Source: Parabacteroides distasonis ATCC 8503 (lineage in GTDB: Bacteria > Bacteroidota > Bacteroidia > Bacteroidales > Tannerellaceae). From it: a stretch of 64,000 nt of DNA. Within the stretch, counting starts at the first letter, position 1. Each line of letters begins with the position of its first letter. The DNA lies in the NCBI RefSeq assembly GCF_000012845.1, contig NC_009615.1:581501-645500 (forward strand), read 5' to 3'. The notes under the pieces were generated by a model. That model was not told the DNA's origin. It did not search any database and saw only the letters and a program-made list of their open reading frames with translations. Position numbers and translations under genes: made by a program. Positions 27,007-36,707 of the stretch are shown here, piece by piece.

Positions 27007-27939
27007 TTAATTTAGATTTGTTTTTTCTTCACTTGTAGCTTTCGGTGTGGCTTCCGGTTTCACGGTAGCCTCTGCCTTTGGCGCCGGTTTCACGGTCTCC
27101 GCTTTCGGAGCGGGAGCGGCTTCCTTGCGAGGAGGGAAATTCAGCTCATGAATAGCTCCTGTCGGACATACAGCCACGCATTTGCGGCATAAACGACACT
27201 TCGTATAATCGATATAAGCTACGTTATTTGTTACGGTGATTGCCTCGAACGGACATTCCTTGGCACATTTGCCACAGCCGATACAAGCGTTGGCACAAGC
27301 CTTGCGAGCGGCGGCTCCCTTGTCCTTATTTACGCAAGACACGTAAATCCGGCGTGATTTAGGTCCTTTCTTTCTTAGCTCGATGATATTCTTCGGGCAA
27401 GCCTTCACACAAGCACCACAGGAAGTACATTTTTCCTCGTCTACCTCGGCGATTCCCGTAGCCGGGTTGATGTGGATGGCGTCGAAAGCGCAGGCGTTCA
27501 CGCAGTCGCCATAACCTAGGCAACCGAAAGAACAATTCGTCTCGCCTCCGTAAAGGGTAGAGGCGATGGCGCAACTTTTCGTTCCATCATAAGAGTTTGT
27601 ACGTGGGCGGGCCTGACAAGTTCCGTTGCAACGGACAACGGCTACCATGGGTTCGGCTGTACCCGCCTCTTTACCCAGTATTGTAGCGACCTTGGCCATG
27701 ACCGGGCCACCACCAACGGGGCAGAGCAATCCGTCTAATGAGTCAGCTTTTACGCAAGCGCCTGCGAATCCGGCGCAACCCGGATAACCGCAACCTCCAC
27801 AGTTCGCCCCGGGAAGGACTTCCTGTACTTGTGCGATGCGAGGATCTTCGTAGACTTCAAATTTCTTGGAAGCAGCGTAGAGGAAAACCGCTCCGACCGC
27901 CCCGATTGCTCCTAATGAAATAACGGCAATTAAAATCAT
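27007..27939 (-). CDS. rnfB: Rnf complex subunit RnfB, ferredoxin-type electron entry
   Basis: A 310-residue Fe-S protein taking electrons from ferredoxin. One N-terminal membrane helix (about 1-23) is followed by the DUF/Fe-S motif CGGCGYPGC (47-55) and several ferredoxin CxxCxxCxxxCP motifs (CTSCGACVKACP, CIGCGKCAKECP, CRLCRKCVAVCP). The last about 45 residues form a low-complexity Ala/Pro/Lys/Glu tail, likely disordered. First rnf gene after rseC (9 bp gap). Confidence 0.96.
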   Translation of the reverse strand: MILIAVISLGAIGAVGAVFLYAASKKFEVYEDPRIAQVQEVLPGANCGGCGYPGCAGFAGACVKADSLDGLLCPVGGGPVMAKVATILGKEAGTAEPMVAVVRCNGTCQARPRTNSYDGTKSCAIASTLYGGETNCSFGCLGYGDCVNACAFDAIHINPATGIAEVDEEKCTSCGACVKACPKNIIELRKKGPKSRRIYVSCVNKDKGAAARKACANACIGCGKCAKECPFEAITVTNNVAYIDYTKCRLCRKCVAVCPTGAIHELNFPPRKEAAPAPKAETVKPAPKAEATVKPEATPKATSEEKTNLN

Positions 27940-27948
27940 GATATATTA

Positions 27949-28365
27949 TCAATTAAGTTTTTTCAAAGTAAATATAAATCGTCTTTTTAGTTTGTCACGC
28001 ATTAAGTATAGTATACAGTAATAAGGCAGTAAAAGCGATAAACCGGTTAACCCGCTCGTGGTCTCGTCCCATTGTAGATTCGTCCCGATTACGATGGCCC
28101 CCACGACTATCACCAAAGGAATGACAAATGCTAGCAATACGGCCTGAAGTCCCATGGAATTTTGTCCGCATATTATCACTACCTCGTTTACGTGAAACCG
28201 TCCCGACCGATCGGGTACCTCAATGATCTTATCCTTTTTCTCGGATGCCGAGCACATAGACTGTGCGTGGCATCCCGAGCATGCGGATTGTTGGGTAATG
28301 CGGACGAAGACGGTGTCGCCATCGATCTTCTCTACAAATCCTGTATGATTTATACTTTCGCTCAT
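27949..28365 (-). CDS. rseC: RseC/SoxR-reducing system family membrane protein
   Basis: A 138-residue RseC (PF04246) protein. An N-terminal cytoplasmic part carries Cys29, Cys32 and Cys38 (ACSGCHAQSMC), then two membrane helices around 75-95 and 105-125. In other bacteria RseC genes pair with rnf/rsx genes and take part in SoxR reduction; in Bacteroidales it leads the rnf operon and is likely needed for Rnf assembly or redox upkeep (inference). It is the first gene of the seven-gene unit; a CAAAAGTA (minus-strand TACTTTTG) at 28396-28403 is a possible -7 element for the operon, without a clear -33. Confidence 0.88.
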   Translation of the reverse strand: MSESINHTGFVEKIDGDTVFVRITQQSACSGCHAQSMCSASEKKDKIIEVPDRSGRFHVNEVVIICGQNSMGLQAVLLAFVIPLVIVVGAIVIGTNLQWDETTSGLTGLSLLLPYYCILYLMRDKLKRRFIFTLKKLN

Positions 28366-28466
28366 ATTTGTAATCTCGACATTGCAAAATCAAGGCAAAA
28401 GTAAGTATAATTTAGAAACTATGTCACGATTAACAAAGTTTATTATTCGAAATCTTAAATCCTAGC

Positions 28467-30011
28467 TTACCATTTGTAATTAAAACCGAAACTTAACAAC
28501 TCATTAAGCTGGAAATAACTCTTGTTATCCTCTGTTTTTTCCACTCCATCGTCGTATCTAAGGTGAAAATAGATACGTGTGGAGAAAAAGCGGCTGATGG
28601 CCAGAACCAAGGTATTCTCGAACTCCCCGATGGTATGATCGCCGTAAGTGGTAAAGAAATAAAGACGGGATTGCCAGCTTACGTTACGGTTGAAATCGAA
28701 GGCGAGGTCTGCGCGGATCGTGGAACCTATTTGGCTTAGCTTGTTATTGAACTCACCGGTTTCCTCGTTTTTCTTGAAACCGTGACGGCTATAATCGATC
28801 TCTTGTGTCGTATACATATATGTATAGGAGATCGGCGCCAAGTTGGTGCTGAATTTAATCTTCTTATGCTTGTCGGTAAATTGTTTTTCCAGCTCGTATT
28901 TCATACCGAGACCGAAGTTGATAGAGAACGGGGCTAGGAATGCGGCCTGTTTGATGCGCTCGTTCTCTTGGTAGTTGGTGAAGAACTGGGTCTTGAACTC
29001 AGCGTCGAACGTATAGTACCATTTGTTGAACGCTTGGTAGCCGACGTTGCTGTGTATACGGAATACGTCGTCACCGATCTTATAGTTCCTTAAGGTATCC
29101 TTCGGTGCCGTATATACGCTGGCTTTGAATTCCAGTTCGTTCGTTACTTGTACCTTATCTTTCTTATAGTCGTATTTTAAATTGTTCTTGGTGAACAGGT
29201 TCAAGTTGCTACTTCCACCTTTATACCAGTTCTCCGAAACGTAGTTCTGGGAGAATTGGATGGCGCTCTCGAAGGCCGATATCCAGTATCTCCGCTCCGG
29301 GATAAAGCGGGCGGGAGCGTCTACGTCCTCAAAATTGGCATCAGCCTCCACCTTGATCGGCAAGTCCTCATAAATATTCTTCTTGATGAATTTAGGTTTG
29401 ATTACCTCATTGGGCAGATCCCTCTCGGAGTAGCGGAAATAAGTCGGGTAATTGTTCTGTACATATTTGTAAGCCATCTCCTCGAATTGTTTGTTTCGTT
29501 CCAGATCTTTGAAAATGGAATCTGCCCGGTATAGGTTATCATAGGGAGTCCTCTCCTTCAACGAATCGAAGTTGTAGAATATCAAGTTCTCGGGTAAATA
29601 ATCTCCCCGGAAAACGATCGGCATGAACAAAGGGTTTACGATCACGGTATCCCGGAAGGTCATCGTATTATCGAAAATCGTGGAGGCGTCTCGTACCAGA
29701 CGGGCCCAATACATCGCCTCGTCCGAGATTTCCAGCTCGTCTTTCTTCAAGAAACGCAGTAAATTCGTGCTTGGGGCCAAGGGCTCCGAGTAAGTCTTGT
29801 TTTGCTTCTCGAATTGCTTACGAATGTCTACGATGTTGTCTAATTCCTCTTCGCTAAGATTGATCGCGGGAATCGTATCATCCGATACGACTTGCTGTGC
29901 GGGACGTTGAACTATCGTTCCGGTAACTAGCTGGTTCTCTTGACTGTATGCCGAGCCTCCAATTAGTGAAAGTAATAATAGCGCATACACACCATGCCTC
30001 TTCATCATCAT
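28467..30011 (-). CDS. DUF3078 outer-membrane protein, predicted beta barrel
   Basis: A 514-residue exported protein. A signal peptide (cleavage near AYSQ) is followed by an acidic alpha region (about 45-230) and a beta-strand-rich half from about 240 containing SENWYKGGSSNLNLFTKNNL, typical of DUF3078. The C-terminus ends GFNYKW with a terminal aromatic residue, the usual last barrel strand. Role unknown; family members are outer-membrane proteins of Bacteroidetes. Three Met codons open the frame (30011, 30008, 30005). A minus-strand TAATTTTG (30054-30047) is a candidate -7 element. Divergent from pyrG across a 417-bp gap. Confidence 0.8.
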   Translation of the reverse strand: MMMKRHGVYALLLLSLIGGSAYSQENQLVTGTIVQRPAQQVVSDDTIPAINLSEEELDNIVDIRKQFEKQNKTYSEPLAPSTNLLRFLKKDELEISDEAMYWARLVRDASTIFDNTMTFRDTVIVNPLFMPIVFRGDYLPENLIFYNFDSLKERTPYDNLYRADSIFKDLERNKQFEEMAYKYVQNNYPTYFRYSERDLPNEVIKPKFIKKNIYEDLPIKVEADANFEDVDAPARFIPERRYWISAFESAIQFSQNYVSENWYKGGSSNLNLFTKNNLKYDYKKDKVQVTNELEFKASVYTAPKDTLRNYKIGDDVFRIHSNVGYQAFNKWYYTFDAEFKTQFFTNYQENERIKQAAFLAPFSINFGLGMKYELEKQFTDKHKKIKFSTNLAPISYTYMYTTQEIDYSRHGFKKNEETGEFNNKLSQIGSTIRADLAFDFNRNVSWQSRLYFFTTYGDHTIGEFENTLVLAISRFFSTRIYFHLRYDDGVEKTEDNKSYFQLNELLSFGFNYKW

Positions 30012-30161
30012 AATACCTTATTTACATCTATTAGTTGTAGTGGTCGCAAAATTAGCTAAAAAGAATGATATATAACATACGATTTGATATTTATCTGGGC
30101 AAAAGTTACGATCACTGAGGCAAAGCAGGTGTGTCTAACGAGGCTTATACGGACTTGCCTC

Positions 30162-30249
30162 AGTACTCCGCTGGAAGTACTGGAATACTTCGCTCAAAGT
30201 ACTTCAGTACTTCCTGCGTAGTACCGAAGTAATTCCATGAGAAGTACTG
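30162..30249. repeat. Array B: four 22-bp tandem units built on AGTAC dyads
   Basis: Units start at 30162, 30184, 30206 and 30228, exactly 22 bp apart. Each begins AGTACT or close to it and has a second AGTAC near position 15, making every unit an imperfect dyad. Unit 3 resembles the reverse complement of unit 1. Same architecture as the other arrays in this window but unrelated sequence. Confidence 0.85.
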
Positions 30250-30258
30250 TCTTTAGTG

Positions 30259-30302
30259 CCGGGCTTCGGGTCGGGAATCGGAAGAGTCCTGCCGAAGCCC
30301 GG
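30259..30302. repeat. Long hairpin next to array B
   Basis: Perfect 11-bp arms CCGGGCTTCGG (30259-30269) and CCGAAGCCCGG (30292-30302) around a 22-nt loop, with no T run. It begins 9 bp after array B in the divergent gap between the DUF3078 gene and pyrG. GC-rich compared with its surroundings. Confidence 0.85.
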
Positions 30303-30343
30303 GTCAGTTCTGGAGATATTCAGCGAGAAATAAAAACATTAAA

Positions 30344-30376
30344 TTTGGCATGTCTCGATGAAAATCGCTAACTTTG
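30344..30376 (+). promoter_or_regulatory. pyrG promoter
   Basis: TTTG at 30344-30347, 21-bp spacer, TAACTTTG at 30369-30376: a full match to the Bacteroidetes housekeeping promoter. Predicted start near 30383, giving a leader of about 45 nt. Confidence 0.75.
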
Positions 30377-30416
30377 CGGTTTCGAAATGCAGGTGTGCAA
30401 TTAAAAAGATAACTAA

Positions 30417-32036
<1,620 letters not shown>

Positions 32037-32046
32037 TTGGTGATAA

Positions 32047-33948
32047 ATGGATAAAAACACATTAATAGGTTTTCTGCTGATCGGTGTCGTATTATTCGCG
32101 TTTAGCTGGTTCAACCGGCCAACGCCTGAGCAGTTGGAGGCACAGCGCCGTTACCAAGATTCAATCGCGAAGATTGAGTATGCTCAGCAACTGGAGTTGC
32201 AGAAACAAGAGAACAAGAGTGCTTTAGTGGAGGATTCGTTGGAGAACCTGCCGGACTCGGTACGGGCGCAACGTTTGCAGCAGAGCTTCGGCGTATTCGG
32301 CGACGCTATGGTGGGCACGGAAGATTACACGACCCTGCAAAATGACGTGGTCGAGCTGCGTATCAGCAATAAGGGCGGACGTATTTGTTACGCACGCTTG
32401 AAGGAGTATGATACGTATAATGACGAGCCTCTCGTTTTGTTCGACGAGAAAGAGTCTAATTTTAATTTCACGTTGGTCACGGCAACGAACCGTGTCGTGA
32501 ATACGAGCGATTTGTATTTTACCCCGGTTAAAGGTAATGACCCGAATTCCGTGATCATGCGTTTGAACACCGGCGAGGGTAGTCATCTGGATTTTACCTA
32601 TACCTTGAAACCGGATGATTATATGGTGCAATACCAGATTCTGGGTACGGGATTGAACGGTGTCTTGGCACCGAGCACGAATGCCTTGGATTTATTGTGG
32701 GAGCAGGATATCCGCCAACAGGAAAAAGGACGTAAGTTTGAGGATCGCTACGTGACCTTGAACTACAAGTTCATGGCGGACGACGTGGAACACCTGAGCG
32801 AGTCGAAGAGTGACAGCAAGCAGATCCCGAACCGCTTGAAATGGATCGGTTATAAGGATATGTTCTTCTCTACCGTATTGATCTCGCAAGAGGGCTTTGA
32901 GGCTACTACCTTAGACTCGAAAGCGATTCCGGAGGGGGATGTGTTGAAACAATTCAAGACGACCGCTTCCGTACCTTTCGACTTGCAAGGTAAGGAGGCC
33001 ACGAACCTGTCCTTTTATTTCGGACCGAATAAGTTCGCCTTGTTGAAGTCCTTCGATAAGGGAGTCTCTGCCGAGCAGCAACTGGATCTGGAGAAGTTGG
33101 TTCCGCTAGGCTGGGGTATCTTCCGCTGGGTGAACCAATATTTCGTGATCCCCTTGTTCGACTTCTTGGGTAAGTTTATCCATAATTATGGTATCTTGAT
33201 TCTTTTGATGACTATCATCGTGAAGATCATCCTTTTCCCGTTGACGTATAAGTCTTATATGTCGTCCGCCAAGATGCGTGTATTGCGTCCGCAAGTGGAG
33301 GAGATCAACGCTAAGTATCCCGGACAGGATAAGGCTATGGAACGGCAGAAAGCGACGATGGAGCTATATAGCCGTGCGGGGGCGAGCCCAATGAGTGGTT
33401 GCTTGCCGATGTTGTTGCAGATGCCGATCTTAATCGCTTTATTCATGTTCTTCCCGTCGGCGATCGAGTTACGTCACCAGAGTTTCCTTTGGGCGCACGA
33501 CTTGTCTACTTACGACGCTATCTTTAGTTGGAATAAATATATTCCGATCATCACTCCGTATTTCGGAAATCACATCAGTTTGTTCTGTTTGTTGATGACG
33601 ATCACGAATATTTTTTATACCAAGTATAATATGGAGATGACGAATACCGGGCAGCAACAGATGCCGGGCATGAAGGCCATGATGTACATGATGCCGTTGA
33701 TGTTCTTGGTGTTCTTCAACCAGTATGCTTCCGGTTTGACGTATTACTATTTCATCTCTACGTTGATCACAATCGTGCAGACATTGATCTTCCGCTATAC
33801 GATCAATGAGGATAAATTGTTAGCTAAGTTGGAGGCAAACAAACGGAAACCGATGAAGAAATCCGGTTTCATGAAACGTCTGGAAGAGGCTCAACGAGCA
33901 CAGCAGGAGACGTTGCGTAAACAACAAGAGGCTAAGAAAAAACGATAG
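32047..33948 (+). CDS. yidC: Membrane protein insertase YidC
   Basis: A 633-residue YidC/Oxa1 insertase of the long Gram-negative kind. N-terminal helix (about 7-22), large periplasmic beta domain (about 60-340), then the conserved five-helix insertase core (about 360-590) with AKMRVLRPQVEEINAKY, SPMSGCLPMLLQMPI and FNQYASGLTYYYF. The C-terminal 40 residues are strongly basic and Gln-rich, as in family members that bind ribosomes. Downstream partner of pyrG. Confidence 0.97.
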   Translation: MDKNTLIGFLLIGVVLFAFSWFNRPTPEQLEAQRRYQDSIAKIEYAQQLELQKQENKSALVEDSLENLPDSVRAQRLQQSFGVFGDAMVGTEDYTTLQNDVVELRISNKGGRICYARLKEYDTYNDEPLVLFDEKESNFNFTLVTATNRVVNTSDLYFTPVKGNDPNSVIMRLNTGEGSHLDFTYTLKPDDYMVQYQILGTGLNGVLAPSTNALDLLWEQDIRQQEKGRKFEDRYVTLNYKFMADDVEHLSESKSDSKQIPNRLKWIGYKDMFFSTVLISQEGFEATTLDSKAIPEGDVLKQFKTTASVPFDLQGKEATNLSFYFGPNKFALLKSFDKGVSAEQQLDLEKLVPLGWGIFRWVNQYFVIPLFDFLGKFIHNYGILILLMTIIVKIILFPLTYKSYMSSAKMRVLRPQVEEINAKYPGQDKAMERQKATMELYSRAGASPMSGCLPMLLQMPILIALFMFFPSAIELRHQSFLWAHDLSTYDAIFSWNKYIPIITPYFGNHISLFCLLMTITNIFYTKYNMEMTNTGQQQMPGMKAMMYMMPLMFLVFFNQYASGLTYYYFISTLITIVQTLIFRYTINEDKLLAKLEANKRKPMKKSGFMKRLEEAQRAQQETLRKQQEAKKKR

Positions 33949-33977
33949 GATAATAGTAATTGTTGTCCTTGAAAAAG

Positions 33978-34017
33978 GTCCCTTTATCTGCTTATTGGTA
34001 GATAAAGGGACTTTTTT
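33978..34017 (+). terminator. Terminator after pyrG-yidC
   Basis: Perfect 12-bp stem GTCCCTTTATCT/AGATAAAGGGAC with a 10-nt loop and six T. Confidence 0.93.
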
Positions 34018-34196
34018 GTATATCTTGGCTCGTCTACTTGAAAAACAAGACGTCTTGATCATGATTCTATTTGTTTATTTGTATTTATTCAAAACTTTTT
34101 GTTTGTTTGCATTGTTTTGTATTCAAAAGATTGATGAGGAAATTGATTTTTTCTATATTGAGGAAATAGGGAGGTTATAAATAAGAGATTTTGTCA

Positions 34197-35921
34197 ATGA
34201 CAAAAAATGAACGATCGCTTCAATGGGTAATAGCGGGAATATTCTTCGTAGTATGCTTTGCTTTCTTTCAATGGATTTACCCAAACCATTTGTTCTTCAA
34301 AGAGCAGATGAGGATTTTTTTGTATACCACCGATTATTTTATTTCGTTCTGGGATGAGCCGGCTTGGTTGAGCTGTTATGTGGGGAATTTCTTGATACAG
34401 TTCTTCCATTTGACTGTGATAGGCCCGTTAATCGTGACGTGCGTGTTGTTGCTCTTATGGTACTACTCTATGCGGGTTTTACGCAAGTTCGGGAATGGTA
34501 ATATGGTCTCCATATATGCGTTGTTTCCGGTAGCGTTAGAGTGGGGATTGATTTGCCGGTTGTCGTATAGTATAGCGTCTACGCTTACGTTGATTTTCGT
34601 GCTATGGCTCTTCTTGGGATACATCCGGATTAAGAATAAGAGAACGTCCGTTTGGGTGGCTTTTATACTTCTTCCCATAATTTATAGCATGGTCGGTAGC
34701 CGGCTGTTTGTCTTCTCCTTGATGGTGATATTCTATGAGGGAGCCAAGAATAGGAAACGGTGGTGGTTCTGGCTTTCTCTTTTGTTATCGAGTTATTTAT
34801 ATCCGTTGTTCATGCGTCATTTTTATGGATTGAGCATTGAGGAGGCCTATAAATATTCCCATGTGGATGGCTTGAGCGTATATTTCCCCGCTTTAGCGTT
34901 GATTCTAGAGATATTCGCTTTGGAGATTAAAGGTATACGTAGGATACGTCTGAACCGGCATAGCTTGCTTATAACCTTTTTAGTCGTATTTGGATTCTTT
35001 TCATTTGTTATAGCGGGTACGAACCGGAAGCGGGAAAAGGTTCTGGCAGTAGACCAAGCGATCTATAGGGGTGATTGGGAGCGAGTCTTGGATTTGTCTG
35101 CCGGATTTGATTCTCCCGATATCTTGGTAAGTTATTATAGGAATATCGCTTTCTCCAAGAAGAACGAGTTGCCCCAGAATTTGATGGATCATTATCAACG
35201 AGGGGCGGACGCCTTGTTCTTGCCGATCGATTTGAGGTCTTCTATACTTCCCGTGTTTTTCAGTAATGAGGTGTATTATCAATTGGGAGATATGGATATG
35301 GCCCGTCACCGGGCGATCGAAGGAATCTTGTTCAGCCCTAAACAAAGAAGCGTACGGCAGATCAAGCGGCTGGTGGAGATTGATATGCGGCGAGGGGATA
35401 TTGAGGAGGCTAGAAAATACCTGAACCTATTGGACGCGACGTTATTTTATCACTCATGGGCAAGGTCGAAGGAGGAACAGTTGAAGGGTGAGGAGACCTT
35501 GTCGATGGAGAAACGTTTGCCGAGGAAAAGTGATTGGGAGCGAGAGCACGACATACTAATGTCCATATCCGATTATCCGGGCGTACTGTCAAGTTTGGTG
35601 GCGGAATATCCGGAAAATAAACAGGCATTGGATTATTTGTTGTGCTATTATTTACTGAACGAGAATTTGAATAGTTTTAAGAATACGTTCGATACTTATT
35701 ATAAAGGAAAATTTGAGGTTGTACCCCGTTTGTACGAGGAGGCTTTGGTACAAGTCTTATCTAAAAGCTCGGACGAGGAGGTGGCCGGTTATCAGATACC
35801 TCAAGATGTTATCGAGAATTACCAAGATTACATCCATTGTAAATCGGGTAGAAAAGCAAAGGAGGAATTACGAGAACGTTATTCCTCCACCTATTGGTAC
35901 TACTCTGACTATATTCATTGA
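34197..35921 (+). CDS. DUF6057-like membrane protein with helical repeat tail
   Basis: A 574-residue protein of unknown function. The first about 285 residues hold eight or more membrane helices (for example WVIAGIFFVVCFAFFQWI and LIVTCVLLLLWYYSM). The remaining half is soluble and helical with TPR-like character (EEARKYLNLLDATLFYHSW; DYLLCYYLLNENL). The family label DUF6057 is my recollection of the Bacteroidetes family with this layout and is only moderately sure. The start is ATG 34197; a TTG two codons upstream opens the frame. Alone between the yidC terminator and the convergent kdsB, with a 16-bp gap to kdsB's stop and no obvious terminator. Confidence 0.65.
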   Translation: MTKNERSLQWVIAGIFFVVCFAFFQWIYPNHLFFKEQMRIFLYTTDYFISFWDEPAWLSCYVGNFLIQFFHLTVIGPLIVTCVLLLLWYYSMRVLRKFGNGNMVSIYALFPVALEWGLICRLSYSIASTLTLIFVLWLFLGYIRIKNKRTSVWVAFILLPIIYSMVGSRLFVFSLMVIFYEGAKNRKRWWFWLSLLLSSYLYPLFMRHFYGLSIEEAYKYSHVDGLSVYFPALALILEIFALEIKGIRRIRLNRHSLLITFLVVFGFFSFVIAGTNRKREKVLAVDQAIYRGDWERVLDLSAGFDSPDILVSYYRNIAFSKKNELPQNLMDHYQRGADALFLPIDLRSSILPVFFSNEVYYQLGDMDMARHRAIEGILFSPKQRSVRQIKRLVEIDMRRGDIEEARKYLNLLDATLFYHSWARSKEEQLKGEETLSMEKRLPRKSDWEREHDILMSISDYPGVLSSLVAEYPENKQALDYLLCYYLLNENLNSFKNTFDTYYKGKFEVVPRLYEEALVQVLSKSSDEEVAGYQIPQDVIENYQDYIHCKSGRKAKEELRERYSSTYWYYSDYIH

Positions 35922-35937
35922 ATAATAGTGTAAGTGA

Positions 35938-36693
35938 TCAGCGGTTCGCAAGGAAGGCTAAGGCTTTCTCCATGTCCTCCGGTGTATCTATACCGATCGT
36001 TTCTTGCTCTGTGATGCCGACCTTGATTTTATATCCGTTTTCCAACCAGCGTAATTGCTCAAGGCTTTCCGCCAGTTCTAAAGCGGATTGAGGTAATTGG
36101 GTGATTTCTTTCAGCACTTGCGCACGATAGGCATATAACCCGATATGTTTGTAAAAGGTATGACTCGGCAACCATTCCGTATATTTCTTGCCCCGGATAT
36201 AAGGAATAATAGATCGACTGAAATACATAGCCTCGTTGTTTTTGTTGAGTACGACTTTCGGGGAATTGGGATTGAATAGGGAACTCTCGAAATCATCGTC
36301 CGAACGGAAAGGCTTTACCAATGTCGCTATTTGCGTGTTTGCGTCGGCGAAGCAGGTTTTGATCGTCTGGATTTGCTCGGGATGGATAAAAGGCTCGTCA
36401 CCTTGGATATTGACAATCACATCATACCCTTCGCCTATTTTCTGATAAGCCTCGTAGCAACGATCCGTACCGCTACGATGTTGATCGGAGGTCATGACGA
36501 CTTGGCCGCCGAAGGCTTTAACCGCATTCTCTATCCGGATATCGTCGGTAGCTACGCAAACGGAGTCTAAGACATCCTTTACTTGCTCATATACACGTTG
36601 TATCATGGGCTTTCCGTTCATATCCGCTAATGGCTTCCCCGGAAAACGGGTAGAGGCGTATCTCGCCGGAATAATTCCTATAAACTTCATCAT
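35938..36693 (-). CDS. kdsB: 3-deoxy-manno-octulosonate cytidylyltransferase
   Basis: A 251-residue CMP-Kdo synthetase that activates Kdo for lipid A core assembly. Signature IPARYASTRFPGKPLADMNGKP at the start, NIQGDEPFI in the middle and the GIDTPEDMEKA end are all present. Two Met codons open the gene (36693 and 36690). It lies 14 bp downstream of the antiporter gene on the same strand. Confidence 0.97.
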   Translation of the reverse strand: MMKFIGIIPARYASTRFPGKPLADMNGKPMIQRVYEQVKDVLDSVCVATDDIRIENAVKAFGGQVVMTSDQHRSGTDRCYEAYQKIGEGYDVIVNIQGDEPFIHPEQIQTIKTCFADANTQIATLVKPFRSDDDFESSLFNPNSPKVVLNKNNEAMYFSRSIIPYIRGKKYTEWLPSHTFYKHIGLYAYRAQVLKEITQLPQSALELAESLEQLRWLENGYKIKVGITEQETIGIDTPEDMEKALAFLANR

Positions 36694-36707
36694 TCTATAT
36701 CATTTTG

